From Bradyrhizobium sp. 200 (lineage in GTDB: Bacteria > Pseudomonadota > Alphaproteobacteria > Rhizobiales > Xanthobacteraceae), in the NCBI RefSeq assembly GCF_023100945.1, contig NZ_CP064689.1, forward strand, positions 8,290,001-8,354,000: 64,000 bases of DNA, in the 5' to 3' direction. Made by a program: the position numbers and the translations under genes. Every line of letters begins with the position of its first letter. Position 1 is the first letter of the stretch. Below, one piece after another: positions 37,737-45,795 of this stretch. A model generated the notes under the pieces. The model was not told where the DNA came from, made no database searches, and worked only from the letters and a program-made list of their open reading frames with translations.

Positions 37737-38273
37737 TTATTTCTCGGTGATCGTCTTCAGATTGGCGAGACCGGCTTCGAAGTCCCTGCCGATCATGTTG
37801 TCCAAATTCATGAAGACCTGGATCAGCCTGGTCATGAAACGGGCAGGACCATGCATCAGCCATGTGACATGGGTGCCATCGCCCTGCGGCAGCATTGTGA
37901 ACTCGGCGGTGTTGTGGCCTTCGAACGGCTTGAAGAAATCGAGCTTGATGACGACTTTTTGAGGCGCGGAAGCTTCGAGGATTTCCATGCGACCGGACCC
38001 GACTTTCTTGTCGCCGTCCCAGGCATAGACCGCGCCCTTGCCGCGCTCCGCACCGCTATAGGTGCGCTTCATCGCCGGATCCTTTTGCTCGTAGGGCGAC
38101 CAGGTCAGCCACTGGTGAAAGTCGGAGATCAGCGGAAAGATCCCTTCCGGCGGCGCCTTGATGCTGACCGAGCGTTGCACGCGCAGCGTACCCGGCTTGG
38201 TCGCGGCGAGGATGAGGACTGCGGCGATGGCAATCGCCAGTATGACAGCGATGATGACAAGGACTTCAGACAT
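37737..38273 (-). CDS. SRPBCC family protein with N-terminal membrane anchor
   Basis: This encodes 178 residues: a membrane helix (VLVIIAVILAIAIAAVLIL) and then a START/Bet v1-like domain (VQRSVSIKAPPEGIFPLISDF, WSPYEQKDPAMKRTYSG, GDGTHVTWLMHGPA). Such domains bind hydrophobic ligands; the ligand is unknown. The ATG at 38273 has GGAG at good spacing. It is in a minus-strand run with the VOC, DoxX-like and sigma factor genes. Confidence 0.85.
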   Translation of the reverse strand: MSEVLVIIAVILAIAIAAVLILAATKPGTLRVQRSVSIKAPPEGIFPLISDFHQWLTWSPYEQKDPAMKRTYSGAERGKGAVYAWDGDKKVGSGRMEILEASAPQKVVIKLDFFKPFEGHNTAEFTMLPQGDGTHVTWLMHGPARFMTRLIQVFMNLDNMIGRDFEAGLANLKTITEK

Positions 38274-38300
38274 GACTGGCTCCACAAATGGTGCCGCCGA

Positions 38301-38714
38301 TCAGCGGCGGAACGGGATCAAGGTTTGCAAATTCCGGTCGCGCAGCCACAACCCACCCCATACCATCAAGCCGAGGTAGAGTCCGAACAGCGTGTGCGTG
38401 AACAAGGGGCTGCCGATCCGTACATGCGAGGCCATGGCGCCGCCGAGATAGCCGGTGAGCAGGATGGCGCCGAGGATCGAGGTCGGCGGTATCGAATAGA
38501 GCACGGTGCAGACGATGGTGATGAGCCCGAGACTCCGCGCCAGCGTTTCGCTCGAACCATAACCCATCCTGTCCATGGTTTCGGTGACGACCGGCCACGG
38601 CACCAGCTTGATGGCGCCGTCGATCATCAGGAATACGATGACGAGGCCACTCATGATGCGGCCGGTCCAGCGTGCCGGGCTGGAGGCTGGAATGGTCTCG
38701 GCGATGATGGTCAT
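38301..38714 (-). CDS. DoxX-like four-helix membrane protein
   Basis: This encodes 137 residues with four membrane helices. The N-terminal helix MSGLVIVFLMIDGAIKLV and the later SILGAILLTGYLGGAMASHV fit the DoxX-like family (the GYLGGA segment is characteristic). The function is unknown. GGAGAG precedes the ATG. It is 27 bases from the SRPBCC gene downstream. Confidence 0.85.
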   Translation of the reverse strand: MTIIAETIPASSPARWTGRIMSGLVIVFLMIDGAIKLVPWPVVTETMDRMGYGSSETLARSLGLITIVCTVLYSIPPTSILGAILLTGYLGGAMASHVRIGSPLFTHTLFGLYLGLMVWGGLWLRDRNLQTLIPFRR

Positions 38715-38808
38715 GATGCTCTCCGTGTCGTCCTGAATGACTGTTCGGATTCAAGACGAACGAGGAATGCGGAGACCGACAGGGGAATGAAAATTTCTCG
38801 TGAGGGCT

Positions 38809-38974
38809 TCTTCCCTTCTCCCCTTGTGGGAGAAGGTGGATCGAATGAGCGTCAGCTCATTCGAGACGGATGAGGGGTCTGTCTCCGCGGACGAATCTCT
38901 TGCATTTGTATTCGCGGAGAGAACCCCTCATCCGGCGCTGCGCGCCACCTTCTCCCACAAGGGGAGAAGGAAGA
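38809..38974. repeat. Long palindromic interspersed repeat, family C
   Basis: Outer arms of about 29 bases (TTCTCCCCTTGTGGGAGAAG at both ends in inverted form) enclose inner inverted segments (GGATGAGGGGT against ACCCCTCATCC). The whole element is 166 bases and lies between the DoxX-like gene and the sigma factor gene. It is non-coding. Confidence 0.85.
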
Positions 38975-38984
38975 ATAAAGGATA

Positions 38985-40256
38985 TTACTTCCCCGCCTTC
39001 TTGCCGCGGGGCTGGCTGTCGCGCTGCAGGCGGTCGAGATGCATGCGGATGTGGGCGGCTTCGGCCGAGGTGTTCGCCAGCGCAATGGCGCGGTCGAAGG
39101 CGGTGCGGGCCTCGTCGTTGCGGCCGAGCTGCATCAGGAAGGCGCCGCGCACGCCGAAGAAATGAAAATAGTTCGACAGCCGCGCCGCCAGCGGCTCGAT
39201 CATGTCGAGCCCGGCCTGCGGCCCCTTCACCTTGGATGCCGCAACCGCGCGGTTCAGCGTCACCACCGGCGACGGCTGCATGACCTCGAGCGCACCATAA
39301 AGCAGGTCAATCTGGGTCCAGTCGGTATCCTCGGGCTTTTCGGCGCGGGCATGCAGCGCCGCGATCGCGGCCTGCACCTGATAGGGCCCGCTGCGGCGAT
39401 GGCGCATCGCCTTGTCGATCAGCGCCAGCCCCTCGGCAATGAGCGGCTTGTTCCATAGCGAACGATCCTGATCGTCGAGTAGGATCACCGCGCCATCGGC
39501 GTCGAACCGCGCCGCCGCGCGTGCGTGCTGTATCAGCAGCAGCGCGGTCAGCCCCATGATCTCGGGCTCGCTCTGGAACAGCCGCAGCAGCAGCCGCGCC
39601 AGGCGGATAGCCTCCTCGCACAAGGGCGCGCGAATCTCGGCGGTATCGCCCGAGGCCGAATAGCCCTCGTTGAAGATCAGGTAGATCATGGCGGCGACGG
39701 AGGTGAGGCGTTCGGAGCGCTCCACCGCGCCCGGCGTTTCGAACGGCACGTCGGCGTCGGCGACCCGCGCCTTCGCCCGCGTGATGCGCTGCTCCATCGC
39801 GGCTTCCGAGACCAGGAAGGCGCGCGCGATCTGCTTGACCGTCAGGCCTGAGACGATGCGCAGCGCGAGCGCGATCTGCTGCGTCGCCGGCAGGTCCGGA
39901 TGGCAGCAGATGAACAACAGCCGCAGGATGTCGTCGCGGTAATGCGAGCCGTCGAGCCGCTCGGCGAGCTGTTCCTCGGCGTCATCGAGGTCGGAAATCG
40001 CTTCGTCCTCAGGCAGCGCCTCCTGCTTCTTGCTCCGCCTGATGTCGTCGATCGCGACATTGCGCCCGACCATGATCAGCCACGCCGCGGGATCGCGCGG
40101 CGGGCCGTTCTGCGGCCAGCTCTTCAGCGCGCGCAGGCAAGCGTTCTGAAACGCCTCCTCGGCGGTGTCGAGATTGCGGAAATAGCGCAGCAGCGCACCG
40201 ATCGCCTGGGGGCGAGCCGAGGTCAGCGCGGCATCGATCCAGGCGGCGTCGGTCAC
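38985..40256 (-). CDS. ECF42-type RNA polymerase sigma factor with C-terminal extension
   Basis: This encodes 423 residues. Sigma region 2 (ALLRYFRNLDTAEEAFQNAC and PAAWLIMVGRNVAIDDIRR) and region 4 (LTVKQIARAFLVSEAAMEQR) are followed by a ~230-residue C-terminal domain with TPR-like segments (EGLALIDKAMRHRRSGPYQV). That layout and a DGPF partner gene are diagnostic of the ECF42 group, which has no classical anti-sigma factor. It begins by overlapping the DGPF gene stop (ATGA). Targets probably include the nearby small genes. Confidence 0.93.
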   Translation of the reverse strand: MTDAAWIDAALTSARPQAIGALLRYFRNLDTAEEAFQNACLRALKSWPQNGPPRDPAAWLIMVGRNVAIDDIRRSKKQEALPEDEAISDLDDAEEQLAERLDGSHYRDDILRLLFICCHPDLPATQQIALALRIVSGLTVKQIARAFLVSEAAMEQRITRAKARVADADVPFETPGAVERSERLTSVAAMIYLIFNEGYSASGDTAEIRAPLCEEAIRLARLLLRLFQSEPEIMGLTALLLIQHARAAARFDADGAVILLDDQDRSLWNKPLIAEGLALIDKAMRHRRSGPYQVQAAIAALHARAEKPEDTDWTQIDLLYGALEVMQPSPVVTLNRAVAASKVKGPQAGLDMIEPLAARLSNYFHFFGVRGAFLMQLGRNDEARTAFDRAIALANTSAEAAHIRMHLDRLQRDSQPRGKKAGK

Positions 40257-40621
40257 GGCTGCACACTCCCGGGCCTGAACTGGCCGACGGGACGGATCTC
40301 ATAGGCGCCGCCGGGATTGGCCGCGCCGAGATCGCGCGCCACGGCGAGCGCCTCGTCGAGATCCTTGCAATCGACGACATAGAAGCCGAGCAATTGCTCC
40401 TTGGTTTCGGCATAGGGGCCGTCGAGCACCAGCGGCGGATCGTCCTTTCGCAGCGTGGTCGCCGCCGTGGTCGGCAGCAGCCGTGCGACCGGGCCGAGCC
40501 GGCCCTGTTGGGTCAGCTTTTCCTGCACGACGGCAAGTTTTTTCATGACTGCGGCGTCCTGTTCCTTGGTCCAGGAACCGACGGTGTCTTCGTCGTGATA
40601 GCAAAGGATGGCGTAAAGCAT
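40253..40621 (-). CDS. DGPF-domain (YCII) protein, partner of the ECF42 sigma factor
   Basis: This encodes 122 residues with the motif LVLDGPYAETKEQLLGFYVV (DGPY variant of DGPF). It overlaps the start of the ECF42 sigma gene by four bases, so the two are translationally coupled. The ATG at 40621 is used; one four codons earlier is also possible. The cellular role of DGPF partners is unknown but the pairing is well established. Confidence 0.88.
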   Translation of the reverse strand: MLYAILCYHDEDTVGSWTKEQDAAVMKKLAVVQEKLTQQGRLGPVARLLPTTAATTLRKDDPPLVLDGPYAETKEQLLGFYVVDCKDLDEALAVARDLGAANPGGAYEIRPVGQFRPGSVQP

Positions 40622-40703
40622 GAGGCCAAGCATCTCCGTTGTCTTGATGACGAACGATTATGCCTTCAGCCGACAGGTGCGTCGAAGAAATTTTGGGATT
40701 GTT

Positions 40704-40916
40704 TCAGGGACCGATGATCGGAGGCGGTGGCGGATTGAGGTGCCGGTAGGTGTGGACGACCGCCTTGGAACAAAGGCTGCACACGACGAGACCCAGAAAG
40801 ATGATCTTCATCCTTGTCCGGAAGGCCTCGATCCGGGTGCTGCCAGCGCGGTGACGGTTCCGCCAGGCAAATGCCAGCGCGACCACCGCCACCGCGATGA
40901 TGACAGCCAGTATCAC
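40704..40916 (-). CDS. Small membrane protein, unknown function
   Basis: This encodes 70 residues starting with GTG, with two hydrophobic segments (ILAVIIAVAVVALAFAW and IIFLGLVVCSLC) and a Pro-rich end (NPPPPPIIGP). Its GTG overlaps the TGA of the upstream gene (GTGA), which supports translation by coupling. I do not recognise the family. Confidence 0.6.
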   Translation of the reverse strand: MILAVIIAVAVVALAFAWRNRHRAGSTRIEAFRTRMKIIFLGLVVCSLCSKAVVHTYRHLNPPPPPIIGP

Positions 40917-41233
40917 CAGGAGATGCCATACGCGGCGGCGATCCGGCGCGCCTTCCGCTCATGGCTCTCGCGCCGGGTCATCCTGGCGCCATAGGCCTGC
41001 GTGCTGGAGACCTGCTTCCTGTAGGTTTGGTTGCTGTAGGCCGGCTTCCTGGAGCTTTGCGGCTGCACGGTGTCAGCGGTAGCCGATGGCGCGGCGGCGG
41101 GTGTTGCCGTGGCGGGTGCTGCGGCTGCCGCCGGCGCATCAATGATGTCGGCCGGCACCCGATCGATGCGTTCAGCGGCCTGCGTCGAAACGGAAGCGAG
41201 AGCGAAAGCAGCGATGAGGACCAATTTACGCAC
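40913..41233 (-). CDS. Small secreted protein, unknown function
   Basis: This encodes 106 residues starting with GTG, with GGGAG at good spacing. A signal peptide (LVLIAAFALASVSTQAAE) precedes an Ala/Pro/Thr-rich linker and a basic C-terminus. It is likely periplasmic or secreted. It overlaps the next small membrane protein gene by four bases. No family is recognised. Confidence 0.65.
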   Translation of the reverse strand: MRKLVLIAAFALASVSTQAAERIDRVPADIIDAPAAAAAPATATPAAAPSATADTVQPQSSRKPAYSNQTYRKQVSSTQAYGARMTRRESHERKARRIAAAYGISW

Positions 41234-41325
41234 TTGAAGTCTCCCTTGTTGGATGAAAGGAGGCTAGAGAAACGGTTCGATCCGCAATGTGAGGCGGGTC
41301 ACGCCGCAGTGTGGATGCGAAAGGG

Positions 41326-42309
41326 ATGGCCGAAAGAATGAAAGCGAACAAAGGTGCGCTTGCGCTGCTGGTGCATGGCGGGAGTGAAAACTGGTCGCCG
41401 CAGCGCTGGAAAGCCCGATTCGACGAGGTCTGCCCGGACCGCGGCGTGCTGCTGTTGCCGAATGCCGCGTTCGATCCGGCGGAGGTGAATTACGCTGCGG
41501 TGTGGAAGCCGCATCCGGGTGAGCTCGCCACCTTCCCCAATCTGCGGGTCATTTTCAATCTCGGCGCCGGCGTCGATGCGCTGATGGCGGACCGCTCCTT
41601 GCCCGACGTGCCGCTGGTGCGCGTGGCGGTCACCGACCTCACCGCGCGGATGACCGAATATGTCGTGCTGCATGTGCTGATGCACCACCGGCAGGAGCTT
41701 TACTTGCGGGAGTCGCAGCGCGAAAAGCGCTGGGCGCCGAAAATGCAATGGGCGGCGGGCGCGATCTCGGTCGGCATCATGGGGCTGGGCACGCTCGGAG
41801 CTGACGCGGCCGACGCGCTGAAGCGCCTCGGCTTTCGCGTCGCGGGCTGGAGCCGCAGCCCGAGGGCGATCGACGGCATCGATTGCTTTCACGGCGAAGC
41901 GCAGTTCGAGACGTTCCTGCGGCGAACCGACATCCTGGTCAGCCTGCTGCCGCTGACGCCGGAGACGCGGCACATTCTCAACCGCGACCTCTTCGGGAAA
42001 CTGAACCGCACCAGCCCGCTCGGCGCGCCGGTGCTGATCAATGCCGGCCGCGGGGCTTTGCAGAGCGAAGCCGACATCCTGCAATGCCTCGATGACGGCA
42101 CGCTCGGTGGCGCCTCGCTGGACGTCTACGCCACCGAGCCGCTGCCCGTGGACAGCCCGTTCTGGACCCATCCAAAAGTGGTGCTGACGCCGCACAACGC
42201 CGCTGACACCGATCCCGACGAGATATCGAAATATGTCGCGCAGCAGATCGCGCGCTTCGAGGCCGGCGGCGCGCTGGAGAATGTGGTGGATCGCGGGAGA
42301 GGGTATTAG
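41326..42309 (+). CDS. ghrA: Glyoxylate/hydroxypyruvate reductase (GhrA-like)
   Basis: This encodes 327 residues of the D-2-hydroxyacid dehydrogenase family. The NAD(P) motif is GIMGLGTLGADAADAL, preceded by RMTEYVVLHVLMHHRQ; INAGRGALQSEADIL and DVYATEPLPVDSPFW include the catalytic Arg/Glu region, and TPHNAADTD the His. It reduces glyoxylate or hydroxypyruvate in the cytosol. The start is uncertain among 41311 (GTG), 41326 and 41338. Confidence 0.88.
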   Translation: MAERMKANKGALALLVHGGSENWSPQRWKARFDEVCPDRGVLLLPNAAFDPAEVNYAAVWKPHPGELATFPNLRVIFNLGAGVDALMADRSLPDVPLVRVAVTDLTARMTEYVVLHVLMHHRQELYLRESQREKRWAPKMQWAAGAISVGIMGLGTLGADAADALKRLGFRVAGWSRSPRAIDGIDCFHGEAQFETFLRRTDILVSLLPLTPETRHILNRDLFGKLNRTSPLGAPVLINAGRGALQSEADILQCLDDGTLGGASLDVYATEPLPVDSPFWTHPKVVLTPHNAADTDPDEISKYVAQQIARFEAGGALENVVDRGRGY

Positions 42310-42316
42310 AATGCGC

Positions 42317-42446
42317 CGTCGTCCCTGCGTTCGCATGCGAAAGCAGGGACCCATAACCACCGGCGTTTATCGTGTGCAGAGTCTCGACCACCGCTTCCTA
42401 TCGATGGATCACGCGGTATCGGTCCCGGCTCAAGGCCGGGACGACG
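42317..42446. repeat. Palindromic interspersed repeat
   Basis: CGTCGTCCC and GGGACGACG close an element of 130 bases with an inner palindrome CCTGCGTTCGCATGCG. The right half has GGTCCCGGCTCAAGGCCGGG, a compact hairpin. It lies between ghrA and a TetR gene on the opposite strand, whose 3' ends face each other. Confidence 0.7.
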
Positions 42447-42452
42447 TGAGAG

Positions 42453-43106
42453 TTAGGCCCGCAGCATCACGTCGAGCGCTCCGCTTACGATCGCCTCCAG
42501 TTCCTTGCGCGGCATGCGGGCGCGGGCGCGGATGGCGATGGTGTGAATGGTGGCGGAGGCGAGCTGCGCCAGCACCACGGGATCGGCGTTGTCAGGTAGT
42601 TCGCCCTTCTCCTTCGCCAGCCGGAAACATGCTGCAAAGGCCTTGTCGAGTTCGGTAAAGCCTTCCAGCACCATGGCGCGGATATCGGGATCGTGCACCG
42701 CCTCGGAGGCCGCGGTCATGACCGTGAAGCAGCCGCGCGGACCGGATTCGCCGGACAGATAGATGTCGAGCGCCACCGCATAGATCCGCTCCAGCCGCCG
42801 GCGGATCGGCAGTTCGTCGCGGAAAACGTCGCCCATGGCCACCCGCGCGTCCTCGCGATAGCGGCGGTAGCTTTTGATGAACAGCTCGCGCTTGTCGCCG
42901 AATGCGCCGTAAAGGCTCGGCCGGTTCATGCCGGTGGCGGCAGAGAGATCGTCCAGCGAGGTCGCGGCGAAACCGTCCCGGCGGAACAGATCGAGCGCCT
43001 TGCCAAGCGCGATTTCAGGCTGATAGGCGCGCGGCCGGCCACGGCGCTTGGGCGGCACGGGGGCATCGATCTTTGCCACGGGTGGCTTTTTACTTTTTTG
43101 TACCAT
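42453..43106 (-). CDS. TetR family transcriptional regulator
   Basis: This encodes 217 residues. A basic RRGRPRAYQPEIALGKAL lead is followed by the helix-turn-helix ATSLDDLSAATGMNRPSLYG. It is divergent from a glutathione S-transferase gene with a 108-base gap, so that gene is the probable target. The gap is AT-rich and holds a weak inverted TTATA/TATAA pair near 43130. Confidence 0.9.
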   Translation of the reverse strand: MVQKSKKPPVAKIDAPVPPKRRGRPRAYQPEIALGKALDLFRRDGFAATSLDDLSAATGMNRPSLYGAFGDKRELFIKSYRRYREDARVAMGDVFRDELPIRRRLERIYAVALDIYLSGESGPRGCFTVMTAASEAVHDPDIRAMVLEGFTELDKAFAACFRLAKEKGELPDNADPVVLAQLASATIHTIAIRARARMPRKELEAIVSGALDVMLRA

Positions 43107-43214
43107 TTCGCAATAAATTCCTTGACCCGATTTATATTATGCGGAACAGTATAAAAATCAATCCCGCCCGCCCTGAGCGCCGGCCGATTGATCAACCGCC
43201 AAGGAGGCAAACCC

Positions 43215-43859
43215 ATGGATCTGTATTTTTCGCCACTCGCCTGCTCACTGGCGACACGGATTGCGCTGTACGAAGCCGGCGCCGAGGCCAACTACCTCGA
43301 GGTCGATCCCAAGACCAAGGTGGTGCAGAAGGACGGCTCGGATTTCCGCGCGGTCAACCCGCTCGGGCTGGTGCCGACGCTGCGCACCGACGACGGGACG
43401 GTGCTGACCGAGAACGCGGCGATCCTGCAATATGTCGCCGACCGCTTTCCGAGCGCCGGCATCTCGGCCACCTCGGCCGAGGAACGCAGCCGCCTGCATC
43501 AATGGCTCTGCTTCATCGGCACCGAACTGCATAAGGCGCTCTTCGTGCCGCTGCTCGACAAGACGGCGCCGCAGGAGGCGAAGACCTATGCGCTGACCAA
43601 GAACCTGTCGCGGCTCGATTATCTCGAGAACTACCTGAAGGGCCGCGAATTCCTGCTCGATCACTTCAGCGTGGCCGACGCCTATCTCGTCACCATCATC
43701 AACTGGACGATGGCGACGCCGCCGGTCGAGTTGGCGAAATGGCCTGCCGTGAAGGCCTATTACGAGCGGCTGCGCACGCGACCGAGCATCGCCAAGGCGT
43801 CCGCCGAGGAGTTCGAACTCTACAAGGCCGAACTCGCCCGCCACAAGGCGGCGGCGTAA
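43215..43859 (+). CDS. Glutathione S-transferase
   Basis: This encodes 214 residues. Thioredoxin-fold motifs are LYFSPLACSLATRIAL (catalytic Ser or Cys of beta-class GST near CS), NPLGLVPTLRTDDG and LTENAAILQYVADRF. The C-terminal domain has LLDHFSVADAYLVTI with the Asp cap. A strong AAGGAGG precedes the ATG at 43215. Its regulator is probably the divergent TetR gene. Confidence 0.93.
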   Translation: MDLYFSPLACSLATRIALYEAGAEANYLEVDPKTKVVQKDGSDFRAVNPLGLVPTLRTDDGTVLTENAAILQYVADRFPSAGISATSAEERSRLHQWLCFIGTELHKALFVPLLDKTAPQEAKTYALTKNLSRLDYLENYLKGREFLLDHFSVADAYLVTIINWTMATPPVELAKWPAVKAYYERLRTRPSIAKASAEEFELYKAELARHKAAA

Positions 43860-43863
43860 GTAG

Positions 43864-43950
43864 CGTAGCCCGGATGGAGCGAAGCGAAATCCGGGAACTA
43901 ACCAGCGTGCCGAGCCACCCGGATTGCGCTGCGCTCCATCCGGGCTACGG
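43864..43950. repeat. Palindromic interspersed repeat, family D
   Basis: CGTAGCCCGGATGGAGCGAA and its inverted partner ending GCTCCATCCGGGCTACGG form the arms. A second copy with the same arms is at 61053-61146. The pair lies between convergent genes here. Confidence 0.85.
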
Positions 43951-43971
43951 ACTGACGCCTTTCGCGGGGCG

Positions 43972-44538
43972 TCAGACCGGCGGCGCCAGCAGCCGCGTCG
44001 TCAGATCGCTCAGCGCGCGGCGAAAGATTCCGGCGTCGTTGCGCGCCCGCGCCAGCACCAGCGCGCCCTGAATGGTGAGTAGCGCGTCCTCCGCACGCCG
44101 CTGCGCCTGGCCTTTGCTGAAACCTGATCGCCGCAACAGCGACGCGAGCGCGATCTGCCAGCGCGCAAAATAATCATCGACGGCTTCCGTAAAAGTGTCG
44201 CGCGCCGAACCGAGTGCCATCAGTCCAACCAGGCAGACGCGATCGCCGGAATGAAAATACTGGTCGACGCCCGCGATCATCGCAGCGATCGCGCGCGCGG
44301 GATCGGAGGCCTCGCGCAACGGCGCATAAATGTTGAGTTCGAACCAGGCGTCGATGTCGGCCAGCACCTCGGCGGCCATCTGCTCCTTACCGCCGGGGAA
44401 CAGGTGATAGAGGCTGCCCTTGCCGAGCCCGGTAGCCTCCGTGATCAGCGTCAGCGAGGCTCCCTCATAGCCATGCGCGCGAAACACCTCGCCGAGCGCG
44501 CGCAACACTTCCCTGCGCTCGACGCCCTTCTTCAGCAT
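43972..44538 (-). CDS. TetR family transcriptional regulator
   Basis: This encodes 188 residues. The helix-turn-helix is ASLTLITEATGLGKGSLYHL and the C-terminal domain is of the TetR_C type. It follows the DUF1348 gene with a four-base gap, so the two form one operon. A perfect TetR-type operator is upstream of DUF1348, which suggests the regulator represses its own operon. The ATG at 44538 is used. Confidence 0.88.
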   Translation of the reverse strand: MLKKGVERREVLRALGEVFRAHGYEGASLTLITEATGLGKGSLYHLFPGGKEQMAAEVLADIDAWFELNIYAPLREASDPARAIAAMIAGVDQYFHSGDRVCLVGLMALGSARDTFTEAVDDYFARWQIALASLLRRSGFSKGQAQRRAEDALLTIQGALVLARARNDAGIFRRALSDLTTRLLAPPV

Positions 44539-44542
44539 CGCG

Positions 44543-45010
44543 TCACAGCGGGTTCTCGCCGAGCCCCGCAACATCGGCCGGGCGTGGGCCCGGCGCCGGC
44601 CAGTGAAAGCGTCGCTCGCTCTCCTTGATGGCGATATCGTTGATGCTGGCCTCGCGCCGCCGCATCAGGCCGTGTTCGTCGAACTCCCATTGCTCGTTGC
44701 CGTAGGACCGATGCCACTGCCCGGCATCGTCGTGCCATTCATACTGGAAGCGCACGGCGATGCGGTTCTGATCGAACGCCCAGAGATCCTTGATCAGGCG
44801 ATAGTCGTGCTCCTTCGCCCATTTGCGGGTGAGGAAGGCTACGATCGCCTCGCGGCCTTCAAAGAATTCGGAGCGGTTACGCCAGCGGCTGTCCTCGGTA
44901 TAGGCAAGCGACACCTTGACCGGATCGCGCGAGTTCCAGGCGTCTTCCGCCATGCGCGCCTTCTGGGCGGCGGTTTCGCGGGTGAAGGGCGGCAGCGGCG
45001 GACGCGACAT
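44543..45010 (-). CDS. DUF1348 / NTF2-like protein
   Basis: This encodes 155 residues of the NTF2-like fold (DUF1348). Typical features are [38 protein letters not shown] and [15 protein letters not shown]. Such proteins have unknown function. It is first in an operon with a TetR gene, and the perfect palindrome at 45044-45059 lies 34 bases upstream of its start. Confidence 0.85.
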   Translation of the reverse strand: MSRPPLPPFTRETAAQKARMAEDAWNSRDPVKVSLAYTEDSRWRNRSEFFEGREAIVAFLTRKWAKEHDYRLIKDLWAFDQNRIAVRFQYEWHDDAGQWHRSYGNEQWEFDEHGLMRRREASINDIAIKESERRFHWPAPGPRPADVAGLGENPL

Positions 45011-45043
45011 GATTTTTCTCCGGGATTGGCGATCCCGGGAAGT

Positions 45044-45059
45044 TGTACCGATCGGTACA
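45044..45059. promoter_or_regulatory. TetR-type operator upstream of the DUF1348-TetR operon
   Basis: TGTACCGATCGGTACA is a perfect 16-base palindrome, a form common among TetR/AcrR operators. It is 34 bases upstream of the DUF1348 start, so it would overlap the promoter. Confidence 0.8.
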
Positions 45060-45078
45060 GAGAGTCAATCGGTAAGAA

Positions 45079-45531
45079 TCAATCCGGGGCGAGATCAGCC
45101 TTCATCAACAGCCGCAGCGATTTCGGAATCGGCTTCGCACGCCCTTCGCTGATGAAGGCGACGCGCACCTCGGCCTTGACCAGCACCTCGCCCCCTCGCC
45201 GCACCTCCTGCGCCAGCGTGATGGAAGCGCCCTTCACCGCGACCGGCCATGTCACGACGTCGAGCACGTCATCCATCCGCGCCGGCCGAAAAAAATCGAG
45301 CGCCATCGAGCGCACCACGAAGGCAAAGCCGGGCATCTCCTCCTGCGCCTGGTCGAACAGCGCCTGCTGCGACGCCCCCATCAGCCGCAGATGATTGGTG
45401 CGGCCGCGCTCCATGAAGCGCAGATAATTGGCGTGATAGACGATGCCGGAAAAATCGGTGTCCTCGTAATAGACGCGGACCTGCATGTGATGGCGGCCGT
45501 CGCGGATCTCGCCGTCGAGGGGGAAAGTCAT
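45079..45531 (-). CDS. ybgC: Acyl-CoA thioesterase YbgC (Tol-Pal associated)
   Basis: This encodes 150 residues of the hot-dog fold. The active motif YYEDTDFSGIVYHANYLRF is diagnostic of YbgC, with the catalytic Asp. YbgC acts on short-chain acyl-CoA or acyl-ACP and usually precedes tolQ. Here it is about 25 kb from tolQ but on the same strand and in the expected order. Confidence 0.94.
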   Translation of the reverse strand: MTFPLDGEIRDGRHHMQVRVYYEDTDFSGIVYHANYLRFMERGRTNHLRLMGASQQALFDQAQEEMPGFAFVVRSMALDFFRPARMDDVLDVVTWPVAVKGASITLAQEVRRGGEVLVKAEVRVAFISEGRAKPIPKSLRLLMKADLAPD

Positions 45532-45555
45532 TCGAGTTGTCTGTCCTTGCGAGAT

Positions 45556-45744
45556 TTAGGGACGCCGGCGCGGCGGCGCTTTTGCGCCTGGTTCCGTGCC
45601 TCCCAACTCTGCAAGTCTACGACTTGCTTCCCGTTCGACAAACGCCTTCAATGCCGCTCGCACGACTGCAGATTTTTCCACAACCCCAGCGAACCGCTGT
45701 GCGCTTGCAAACAATTGATCGTCTACTGAAACTGTGATTCTCAT
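45556..45744 (-). CDS. VapB-type ribbon-helix-helix antitoxin, orphan
   Basis: This encodes 62 residues. MRITVSVDDQLFASAQRF is a ribbon-helix-helix N-terminus like DUF2191/VapB antitoxins, followed by VVRAALKAFVEREASRRL. No toxin (PIN-domain) gene is adjacent; ybgC follows directly. A GTG three codons upstream is an alternative start. It may be the remnant of a toxin-antitoxin pair or an isolated DNA-binding protein. Confidence 0.72.
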   Translation of the reverse strand: MRITVSVDDQLFASAQRFAGVVEKSAVVRAALKAFVEREASRRLAELGGTEPGAKAPPRRRP

Positions 45745-45795
45745 CTCGGCCACCCCCCAAGGGTCGAGAAATATAGCTCGACCTGTTGCCGAGAG

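Noticed and set aside
43107..43214. A promoter or operator in the TetR-GST gap
   Set aside because: TTGACC is present but no matching -10 lies at normal spacing, and the TTATA/TATAA inverted pair is too weak to report as a site.
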